64,000 nucleotides of DNA. Origin: Oxyruncus cristatus (lineage: Eukaryota; Chordata; Aves; Passeriformes; Cotingidae). The notes beneath the pieces are model-generated. The model worked only from the letters and a program-made list of their open reading frames with translations, searched no databases and was not told the origin of the DNA. Each line of letters begins with the position of its first letter. Positions within the stretch are counted from its first letter, which is position 1. Below, in pieces: positions 50,301-62,300 of the stretch. The DNA is taken from assembly GCA_013399855.1 (NCBI GenBank), contig VXAY01005602.1, positions 245,898-309,897 on the forward strand. The letters run 5' to 3'. A program made the translations under genes and the position numbers.

Positions 50301-53300
50301 ATTGAAGTGAGTTTTTAAGAAAAATAAATAAAGTAGAAAAAAAAAATTAAGTTTAATTTGAGGTAAACCTTAAATATAACAGCATAAATGGATCAGTTCA
50401 GGCGACCATGTTAACTGTAAAGCCCCAGAAACATTTAATCTGATGTCATTCCATCTTATCTCATTCACACAGTTCTGCTTCTGGGACAGAACCGTGTTTA
50501 CAGCTCACTCACTGCAGGAATTAAAAATCAACTGCAGTGACAACCTTGCTGTAATGAGTTCTGCTTTTCAGCAATCTAACCCAGTCTCCCAGCCCTCCCT
50601 CCCACCAAAGGGCCAAGTTCTACATAACCATCATTTCTGTATAACAACCAAGGGAGGTAGCCCAAAGTCAAAATATTTTAAAAAACCCCAAGAAACCCAA
50701 ACAGAAAACCAAAAAAAGGACAGGATTGTCCAAATCATTTAAATGTATGTAGTCTCACCTGGCCAGTTCCAACTTCAAAATACTCGTAGTCAACGTTCAC
50801 AGAAGACACAGATGCACCAACAGGAAGTTTCCTCTTTGAGTGCAGTTGACCAGACTCTGGAGAGGAGACAGAATTAACTGATTCTTTTGATTTCTGGGTG
50901 TCTTCTTGAGTTTGGAGTGTGGCAGCCAGCACTGCTTTCTTTTCTGCTATTGTTTTCTTCTGTTCCTTTTGAGAAAAGATTCAAAGTTAGGGCAAAACAA
51001 AAGTTTATTTCACAGTCATCAAAATTTCTTTAATATATCCAGGATGTTAAGAAGAGTGTTCAAGCTACTCCACGACACGGAAGTCAGTTACATTTGCCTG
51101 ACAATGTTTTATTTCATTCCTGAAAAACGTATTTACCTGCTTGGCTGCTCTGTCTTTCACAAAATTAGCTATTTTCTTTCTTGGTCCAAGAGGTATCCCC
51201 ATTTCCTTCAGGTCATCAACTGTACACATGAGCTAAAGAAACAAACACCAAACACACACATCAAAGCACCCTTCATAACTTTTCTAGGAACACATGTAAT
51301 TTCTTACTGGCAATGACTTATGAGTTTGCTAAGTCACTTTATAAAGCTATAAAAATACAAAAAATTAAGAAGACATGAAACAAAGTGCTTTAACAAAACA
51401 GGGGGATGCACCACACCAAGAAAAAAAGGACAAGAGTCACCTAACACTTAGCCTTCAAGTCATGCGTGATTATCTTAACTTCGCAACTGCTCTCGCGTCT
51501 CATTGTCACTAAACTCAAGGGAAAACCACAACAGAAGAACAACAACAAACCCCAAACATAAACCCCATTGCCTGGGCAATCCCCACAAGCCAAGGGAGCA
51601 TTACTGTACCAGAGACTCCATGTCGATTCGCTCCTTCTCAAACGTGCTCACATACTCCGACAAACTCAGCATCTCCAGAGTCTTCTGCAAAGTAGGAACA
51701 TCCTCATCCATTTCAGGCTCACAAAGGTCATCAGCAGATGTGGCAATTGAGGAGCCCAAGGAACTGGTATCTTCAGTCATCTTAGCAAAACAGCACAGAA
51801 ACAGAATCACACCCTCTGAGAGAGAAATTAATATGCAGCAAGCCAAACCAAGTTGAATTACTTTCTCCTAAAAACACTATCATGCAAGCTCTGTAAATAT
51901 ACATCCATTTTTAGTGAAGAGGGATACAAATTTTCCTCTAAGAGACCAGCAAAATAAATATTTGAAAATTACTAAGAGAGACAAAAGTTTTGTTGAGCTT
52001 TCTGACACTTAAAAATACTTCCTTTCATTCATCAAACAACTGGTCACCATTTCTACCCTGAGCACAGATTCTTCCCCTCTTACACACCTCCCCCACAGTT
52101 TAGATACAGTTAAGACCAAGTTACATGTTCACAAGGGTCAAAGCTGATGTTCATGATCAAATCCCATTACCAGCCTACTTGAAACTTGAAATGCAGTTTT
52201 TCCTGAGAACCGACAGTATTTACAAGACTGCAAATTCCATTCTTGTGTTAAAATGTACTACCAGAACTCACAACCATGTTTCAGCTATAAATGCTGAAAA
52301 GTTAAGAAAAAATGGCTGAAAATATCAGCTCCATTGGGCTGGAAAGACTAGTAGCAACTTACCTGTTTATCATGAACAGCCACATCCTTTACAGTCCCGT
52401 TAACAGCAGAGAATGGCCCAGAATTTACTGATGAAGCCAAGTCCTTCTGGTTAGACAATATGTCAAACAGAATTAAGGAACCTGGAAACAGGAATTAAAG
52501 TTGACTTGGGAAAAATGCCAGGTATTCCTGTCCCTAAATCTCAAGGAGGATTTATATGTAATAACATCATATAGATCGATCAAAAAACGCGGTTGAATTA
52601 AAATAAAATACCACCTATTAATTTGAACATAATCACTCTCAGCCAAAAGCAAGCCCTTTTTGCCCCCAGCTCCATTCATGCTTTATGCAGCTGCCATGAT
52701 TATCTTTCTTTAAACACCTGAGACTGCTTGCCAAGCTGGAGGAAAAGTTCCAGCCCAAACCAGCATGTCTCTATGTCATTATAACATTTATTCTATCTTC
52801 CAAAAAATTAGTGTAATTTAACTAAGTGGGGGTTCTGAGACACAGAAATCACCCACCTAACAAGACACCAGATAAGCTGTCAGCTTGTAAATGCAAATTA
52901 GATACTAAGTCTTCAAGAAGGAAACTAAAGAGGGGGAGAATGTACTCAGACATGAAGTACTAATTTTCTCTCAAACTTGATAAACCCAGCTACTGGGAGG
53001 CGTTTGTTAGTCAGCTGTATTCTGACTGACAGCCATGCCCTAACAGCTAATTTGAGCCTCAACTTAACGAAGGTTCCCTTTCCCTCGTGCAGGAATGCTG
53101 GTTTGATCCCCGAGAGTCCTAAAACAATCACCTAAGCTGTGCCCAGCCACAGAGACTCCTCCTTTGAAGTCGGGGTTGCGGCTCATGAAAAGCGCGTACA
53201 GCCGGTTCATTTCCATGCCGACCTTATCCACGATGGTCTGGCAGTAGGTGGGGCTGTTGTAGAACAGGATGTCGAGGAGCGTTTCGTTGGTGAAGTGCCG

Positions 53301-56300
53301 CAGGCGCCCAATGGTCGGCAGAGTGATTTTCTTTATGTTCCTAACAACACAAAACCATTAAAAGCGTTGAATGCCTTTAAAGGAACACAGATGAGTACTT
53401 CGTTAACTTTTGAAGTGACAGGCAGTAGAACTGCAATGTAAATCCTACAGAGAGTGTCTCTAAAAACATTTTTTTAAAAAAACACAGACTTCTGGCCTTG
53501 TACATTCATACATTAGTGCTACCTGGGAGTTATACATATTTGGGAAAGACACAGCTCCCTTTTTTCTTTCCAGGCTGAAGGGATGCCAGAAATAATCTCT
53601 GTTCCAACACTGCTCTCATACAGTTACAGGGAAGTTTTGTGAGCAGATTGAAGTGGAAGAGAAAAAGAACCCGCATATAAAATTAGAATCATAGAATCAT
53701 AATACTCTCTTTTTAAAGAAAAAGCTTGGCATCCCCATCTGCCTGCCTGGAGCTAAGACAGTTGCAATGGAATTGCTGGGGAATTGAGACTGCCTTCATT
53801 AGCATTGCCTGGTTTGGTTAACAGAATAAGGACCCCTTCTCATGATAACACAAAGAAAAGACTAAGGCTTAGGAAAGCAGTATGCCCTGAGTGAGCTCCA
53901 ACAGCCTGGAGAACATGAGCATGAGCACTGAGTGGCACAGCTTGCTGCCCTCACAATTCCTCCTTCCCCACCTTTGGGCAAGAGAAAACAGCTTGAAATG
54001 TCAAGTGACAGCCAAGGGGTAGGCACAGAGAAGTGATTCTAAAAGATTTTAAAATGCTGTAACACTACTACCCAAATATAGATACTTTGCTTCAAAAGGA
54101 AAAAGTCCTTGGCTCAACTGCCTAATAGAATTCAGGAGCTCTTCTAGGACTAGACAGAGGGCTTGATGCCTTCCTCAGAAACGGGATCCTGACAGCTCCT
54201 AGGGTCAAACTCAGACTGCAGGAAGGGAAAGAACAAAAAACTCTCCATTCTAAATTGTACAACCTGTTACTGGACAAAACATCTCCATGTTCACCACCTC
54301 ATACTTACGATCACCGCCTCTACACACTCATCATTACGTATCATGCACTGGCCACTTTCCTGAAAAGTGTGTGAAAATAAACAAGAGAAAATATTCCTCA
54401 TGCCTTGCCAGCTTTCCCAATGTTCCTTATCAAAATGCTAATCAAATAAAACGAGCAATTCTCCTCTGTAACCCAGTCACACATTTACTCATCTAGCCTA
54501 CAGAGCATATGAACTGCTCTTTTCCTCCACTTTCCAAAACCCCTTAAATAACAGCTTATATGAAGTTTTCAACATTGAGGAGCACACTCACCTGTCTACA
54601 CCTGTTGCATCTCCATGCAGAGAACTATGCCAGTGAACTGGAAGGAATTCCACCCTGCTCACTTTACCTTCCTCTAAACCTTTCTTAAAGTGAGTCTGCA
54701 GCAACTTCAGAGAAACAGTCCGAAAATCATCAACTGCAAAGGAAAAGAATAATGAAAGTCTGATAGTAGCACTACTCAAGTAACACACAAATAGTCCCTC
54801 TTCCCCCTTAATTTCACACATAGTCAGAATACACATGACAGAAACTGCCAACTGGATAAATCTTTTCAAGTATTACTACGCTAACAATAACAAAACACAC
54901 ATTTTTCTTAAAATGGATTTTTCTAGAAAGCTTTGATTTATCTCACAATGAGATTTTCACTCCATGACCAGAAAGGGCTTTAATTTACTCAGTTGTACTA
55001 GAATGTATTTTTAAACAAAAAAAGCAAACAGAAAACCACTCCACGCACACAGGCCACACAAAGCAAACACATACAGTCACACCACAAAAAGAAAAAGCAA
55101 AAAAACCCAAACAAGCAAACAAAAAAAACTCCCACCCCAGGGATCCCAAAACCCAAATCACTCTCCTAGTCTGATATTGACGACTAGAATTAACAGGTAA
55201 AGCTGCAAGTCTGACTGAACACAGATTCTGCTTTCGGAAAATAATCATGACAAAATTCTACCAGAGTTGAGCTTCTTAATATTATGGACTTTAAAAAAAA
55301 CCAAAACCAAAACAAACTACTTGCTTATCTGAATATGAGCTAGAGAGAACCACATTTAAACAGCTGTGAATGCAAACACTCATTACATACAAGCCAAAAC
55401 TTACCACATTCAACAATGCTTCTAAACCTCAAGTCACATACAGGACCTATGCCATGAACCATAAATACCAGATGGTCAGTTTGGGACATTTCTCCTGTAA
55501 AAAAAGAAATTAAAACATTCAGAGTGCAAATATGCATAGAGTCAAGCAACTCTATAAAGCCTATTATGATTCAGAACATAACAGAGCCCACAGCACAGTT
55601 TTGATTTTAAAAACCCCCAAAACCAGATAACCTCTTTCAAACAACTTAGATTAAGGAATAACCTTAGAGTGTAGGCATGAACAGTGCATTGCCATATTGT
55701 CCAACCTCTACACAGCCCCAAACCAACTGCTCACAGGGATCACATACCATCAGGAATCTCATCATGGTCATCCTCAATGCCACGTTTTACCAGCCTTGGT
55801 CTTGCCTGACCATCTTGAGAGGTGCCCCATTCATCCGGTGTGGCAGCAGGTTGGAACTGAACTATGACCTGCAACAAACACATTTGTTATAATTTACCAA
55901 TTATAAACACAAAAACCCTTAAGACTTGTTATTCTGAAAGCACTGCATAGTTTAACACACTTTTCCATTGCTTTACCTTGCATCTGAAACTCAACTCTTT
56001 TCTTCAGCTAGCATAAATGCAAAAAAAAACCCAAAAAAGCCCTTGAAGGCCCTAAGACCAGTCCCCAGGAGAGGGACAGCCTCACTAAATCCAGACTCCA
56101 AAACCACAGACAATCTTCATTAGTGTGAAAAGCAACCAGAACACTCAGACAAAAGTAGACACTAACTGGAGAAGCTGGGCCTGCTGAGGGATGGTGAACA
56201 ATTTTAACTCCTCAGACAAGCATTATTCAAGCTCCTCTCTCCTAGCCCCCAGTATCCACTCTTTCTTACGTATGGAAACTGAATACTACCTGATTTACAA

Positions 56301-59300
56301 TAACTGTATCACAAGGAGAAAATGATAAAAAAAAGAAGCGCTTTTCAGGTAATGACACAGCATTTGAAGTAGTCCAGAAACGCTCTACTAGGAACTGAGG
56401 AATTCAGTAGTACAGCTGTTTACAGGACTTACACCTGTGGTCTGAACTCATATCTGACACCAAGTGGTTTAAGTGCTCCTTCTGTAGGTTTTTACTGGAC
56501 AGAATTCCTTAACCAGCATTATTAAATGCTTCAAGTAGGAGCAACCATGATCCCTTCTGGCCCTCGGATCGTTCTATTTATTAATTACTACATCTGTGAT
56601 AAGTGAACAGGTAACAGCCATCGGTCAATAAGACCGAAGTCCATGTTTTAATAACATGACACTGTTTGCAGAATATTTAGAATAACTTTTGAAGCTTGTT
56701 TTGCTATACTTTCCTACAGGCTAAAAATAGCACAGTAGAAAACTTCCCACAGCTCAAATAAACAAACTATTTACCTTACAGTTAGATTAATGCTCTTCTC
56801 CATGTGAAAACTCTCAGCTTAATTTATCTTTCATTAGGTACAGACTCTCTGAGGTTAAACTAATCCAAATGGCCTACCATTTGCTGCTAGTTATGCTTAG
56901 TCCAAATATTTACTCTTATTCTCCTTAGGTCTCAGAAGGCATTGTCTGTTAACCATGTGGCAGCACAACCAACCAAGTAGAAGTTGAGTGTTCCGTAAAC
57001 TCTTTACCTTCAAAGCACACATATCCAAAACAACCAACAAGTATCAACCAAGATTAAGACTGCATTCAATTTACGCTTCCATCCATTTGTTCATTCACCC
57101 CTAATGAATCCTGTGAGATAAAACTGCCAAAATCTGTTACCTTGGGATTATGCATAACAATCGTCTCCCCATTTGGGAACTCAAGTCGCCGGTGCCATTG
57201 ATTTGTAGTCACAGCCCTTTTATATTCTGCCTGAAACAGCAAATAAGTTACACAAAATCAGGATGTCTTCTTCTCAGCAATTTTTTGGCCTTGTGCATCA
57301 TCTGTAATGTTACAGTTATAATTTGCCTAACTTTGTTTATATAATCGTGTCACATGAAGAGCTGCCCAAGTTGATTTTAGGTCGCAGCAGTGCAGGACTG
57401 ATTCATGAGCAATGTGGCCTTTCCAGGATTTGCTGACTTATGTTCTAGAAACTGCATTCTGGCAGTCATTTTAATGAAACAGAGAGGAGTGTTCCTAAGG
57501 TCGTTAATACGATGAACTAAGATCTTTGTGCAGTTTATGTAAAGGTAATACAAACCTCTAACTTGTCACTAAAATCCTCAGTGTAAGGAATGAACCGGCT
57601 GTCCTTGTCTCCTTTGTAGAACCACAGACACCGTCTCACTTCCGAAGGCTCCTCATCCCAGTACACGGCCTTCCTCACCCTGTCGTACAGGAACACGTCG
57701 TAGCGGCCCCCGTCCGTGCTCAGCACCACGCTCTCGGGGTCGGGCTGGACTGTGACACACAGGTCCCATCAGTTACCACATTAACACACACATCTTCTGC
57801 CTCTCTCACCCCAGTCATGTCTGGGAGCAATATCAAACCATCAGAACAGTTATTCCACGAAGACAAACTTCATAATATCAGGCAACCATTGTGTGGCTTC
57901 TAAAACACTTCTGTGTGCTCTGTACGCAACAAAAAAGCTTTGAAAAATCCCCAGATAGGAACATTCATTCCAGAACTGACAGTTTAACAAAAAGGTAAAC
58001 CAAGACACAGACAATCAGGAGTTCTATGAGAAATCCTGATATCCACCAGGGACGGTACATCTCAACACCGCCAGCATCAAGCAACAGATAATGGAAGTGA
58101 AATAAATTAAGTGGCACAAAATTCATCTTCAAGATATGCATTAACCTTCCTTATTACTGCCATACAGCGGTGCCATTACTCCAGTATTTTCCTTTCAGCC
58201 CTTCTGTTCCCCTCTGGGTAAGACAGAACTTACCAGAATTATAGACTTCCTCCAGTTTTGCAGAGTCCAGAAGGCTGAATGGCATCCATATCTGCTTGTC
58301 CTCCACCTCCTTACAGTAGAACCAGTGTGGCTGAACTGGCTCATACTGGTTGTGCAGCAAGACAGGAGGGGCCGGGACCAGGGGACCTGCAGGCCTGGGA
58401 GTCTGGAGCTGGGACTGTGGAAACTGAAAATATATGGGCAATCAAAAATACATATCAACCTCACACAGCTTCAATGCTCAAAACTCAAGCTGAGCTTATT
58501 TCTTACAGCCACAAAACTTGACATGAAAATCAAAACGCATTCTTCTCATTATTTATTTACACATAATTACACTTTTGCATAAAGATTGTCAGGTTTAGCA
58601 AGTGTCCACTTCAGTAATAGCTCTCATCCTGCAAAGTGATCAGAACAGGCAGATTTCAAACTCAGATGTAGCCAAGTAAAAGTAACTGATTTTGAAAGGG
58701 ACTAGAGCCTACACAAAGCTGATTTTGTGCAAACTGTACAAAAATCAACTATAAGCAAGTGACGTCAGCAGTAGCAACTGCTTTGGTTGATGATACATTT
58801 AAAGAAAGAAAAAACAACCACAAAAATATTGCACAATATATAAATCAAACAAACTGAAGTTCTGAAATTATATAATCTAGAACTCCAGATTGTTTAGGTC
58901 CTACTGCCTTTGCATTGCTTTGTCATTATGTAATATTTACATTCTTCATTCATGATAAGGGAAATACAGCAATAGCTCAGGCAAAATAAAAATGATTTTT
59001 TGCTGTTTTCAAGGCCAACATGTCAAGTTACTACTAACCCCTTTGCATTATTTTAATACTGTTTTTGTGCAGGTAAAAAAGAATGGAGATTAATGCTTTA
59101 TATCACACAAAATCCTCAACTGACGTGTGTCAAAGAATTTGCTGATCATTTTATGTGACTTAGTTTCAAAAAATTCCGGTTTCACCAACAAAACCAGCTT
59201 GAAAAGACATTTTAGCCTGTAACTTGCAAAGGGCTGAATGACCCCATTTACAGCAGAGGCACAAACAATGCAGCAGCACAGCTGAAACTCAGCAAACTCA

Positions 59301-62300
59301 GAAACCCACAGAAAAGAGCTACAGAACTTCACAACCTGCCTTTGTTTCTGGCCCCAAAAGCTCATGTGGCTATAGCCTCAGGGTACACTCCCTTCAAAAC
59401 TCAGGAAGTTTTCCTGAAATGACACAGTTTCAGGAAAGAAACTTTTCTAGTTTTGCTTTCCTAGCGAAAAGATTTCGCTGTTAGGAATGGTTCAAGACTC
59501 TTTCTGCGTTTTTTGGTGAAGAAAACCTTCAAAAGGTAAAATATAGAGCTCAAAGAGGACAGCAACTTCAATGTTGCACCAGGACTCACCTGTGTCAAAG
59601 GCCCTGGAGGTGTCTGGTACATCTGCACGGGTGGCACAGAGGACGGGGTGTGGGCAGGGGCGTAGCTCTGCTGCAGCTGGGGTGGGGTGAGGTAGGGGTT
59701 GGCTCTGCTGCTCAGGGTGGTGTGCCTGTAGGGGTTGTATCCCTGCTGAGGTGTTCCTGGGGGAAGTCCTGACGCACTTGTGGGCGGGGGACAGCTCTGC
59801 TGAGGGGTCTGGTACGGTGGGATCCCCACCTGGGAAGTGGGTGGTGCACTGTAGGACTGGGGAGGGGAAAAGGCATTTTGCCCATCCTGTGGCCCAGACA
59901 CGAGTGGCAGTGAAGGTGGAGGCCTGGAGAAGGCTGGTGCTCCAACAGGTGTTGCAGCAGCTGTCAAGGGTGGCTGCCCAATACTTCCAAAGGGATCACT
60001 GCTACTGGGCACTTGAGAGAAGTAGTTGAAAGTCTGTGGTGGGTTGGGGCTGGCAGAAGTCTGGCCCAAGAAGCTGTCCTCTTCCCCAACGTCTGCAGAA
60101 TCGTCTGCAAAGACAAAAGGACCACCAGAGACACCATGAGACATTCAAACCAGCTGCTGTGTGTGGTCAAAATGTTCTGTAACATTATCAGCTATCGCCA
60201 AAACTGCTGGTCTCCAGAAAGCCAAAAGTACTACAAAGCTTGCACGATGCGATTAGGCACGGCATAAAATGAAACAAAAGATACAGAGGCTTCAAGAACA
60301 TTCAAAATGGACCATAAGTCACTCAGGGTACACAGAACAGGCAACAAATATTACAAACATGAAATAAGAGACCAAATTATAACTGGAGTCAGGACCTTCC
60401 CAAGGCAACTTAGCAGGTATTAAAATCCCTCCCAACTTCACTTATGCCTTACAAATGCAAAGGCAGCCTTAGTTCGTATCCTTTCACCATGTATTTAACA
60501 TAGTTAAATAATTATTAAACATAGGGCTTTATGTTCTAATTTTCAGACTTCCAAGATCAAATAAAAAATTAGAGCTTAAAAACATCCCCAAACAGGTCAA
60601 AACTACTGGTTAACCAATCCATTCTTGCCTGCTCCTTTAGCACAGCCCTTAGAAGGTTTCTCATTTGACTTGCAAGGTGACCATAACTCATGATCCCAAG
60701 TCACCTGATGAGCAGGACTTACTCCCGTTCTCCCTAAAAATCCTACTCTAGCCTGGCATAAAAGCTAAATTTCTGGTGCTGAAAAATCAGTCCCCATTCT
60801 GCATAATCGCAGGAGAGGGCTTAAAATGGTACAAGGCCATTGAGAAAATAAAGCAGGTTCTGGTCAATCACGATTTTCTGCTTGGCAGTGATTTAGTAAC
60901 AAGTGTTAAAAAAAAGAGGTTTGACGTTATTAGAGGTCTCACAGTGAGCTCAGCTAAACCTGTGACGGCCTGAGCACCACTGCCTGCCTGCTCAGGGAAC
61001 AGCACCCCGCAAGGAGCCAGTGCAACCTGCAGAGGTTGTAACTGTGTTTCATCTGCTCTGGCAATCAAATGATCCCCAGGCTGTGGGGAAGACGCCTCAA
61101 AGGTATTGCTGCTTCTCTGACACTCAGTCTCCAGACCAGCCAACAACAAATGTCTTTATCCACAGCCAACATAACTGTACTAGAGAGTATCAAGGGAGCA
61201 CAGGGGAATCCACAGAGGAGTCTCTCTAGGAAGCTGCTGTTCTAATTAATTAATCATAAAAGAAGCAGCTGCCGAGATTAAAAAGAACTATTTTAACCAT
61301 CTTTAATGTAGTAGCCTTTGCAGACAGTGTCAACTAGAGGCATCACCTGCCTTATCAATTACTTACCTTACACCTTATCAACTTCTCTTACTTTCACCTA
61401 CAGCACTTCACCCACTCTGAGAAACAATCCAAATCCGTGTGTGCAGGCCACCATGTGGAGAATGCTGAAAGCATTTACAAGCAATGACCACTCTGAAGTC
61501 AGGCCTGGGGATTATCTCCCAACTACAAGCAGAATGGCCTCTTATGCTAAATAAAAGGTCTCAACTTCTAAACAACAAAATCCACCTTACTTTCATATTT
61601 CACAAACGCCTTGGAACAGAGAGAAGCTACTGCACACCACACTCTCCACTCAGCTTTCCCAAACAACTGGCAGCAGAGCAGGCAATTCACCTCACTATGT
61701 CAGGTCACCATAAATATGTAGCAGTGTGTGAAGAGTTCCCAAGGCCCTCACCAAACGCCCATTCACAAAACACCTACTATTCTCCAGCTTCAACTAGGTT
61801 TTGGAGGTTTAGTCCAACTGCAGCTTTCCTTGCAAAATGAGATTGACAAAAGTTCTGCCAAAACAAAAATTTTATGTGTGTGTGTGTATATATATATTGT
61901 GTGTGTGTATATATATATATATACACACATGTTGGTTTACAATACATTACTTTCTATCTTGCCTGTTTCTAATTTTGCAAACACTACATTGGAACATAAG
62001 CCCAGCCCGGCAGTAAAACAAGCACATCCTGTAAATTTAAAAAAATGAACGTACAGCTTTGACATGCAAGGGCAATGTTCTTGCCATGTACAAACCGGTC
62101 TTTCTTCAGCTGTGACTGTGTTAACCTCCTGTACCTTCCTCCCTCGTCATTCACAGACTGTCACCAGACTACCACAAGTGACATTAATCCACTTCCTCAC
62201 TGGCAACACTCCTCTCTACCTACAGTAAATACATGGGCTACGTCACCCACACCTGAGCCAGAGAATGTGTCTTTTATTGTCAAACTGCAAAGCTTAAACC

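Larger units (their letters stand above)
46563..59589 (-). other. SEC23IP: SEC23IP introns 2-16
   Basis: Sixteen exons are separated by introns of 171 to 1318 bases, all GT-AG. The longest are intron 2 (58424-59589), intron 5 (55869-57140), intron 8 (53341-54591) and intron 15 (47880-49197). Contents are mostly unremarkable AT-rich sequence: A-rich runs at 55010-55140 and 56019-56036, an A13 run at about 48500-48512, and a short AGAATCATAGAATCAT tract at about 53685-53700 that may be a CR1 3' tail. No nested gene is seen. Confidence 0.8.

Noticed and set aside
59461..59589. C-terminal extension of SEC23IP exon 2 in open frame
   Set aside because: A good donor (CAG|GTGAGT) precedes it, the extension lacks similarity to SEC23IP, and exon 3 joins in phase at 59590.
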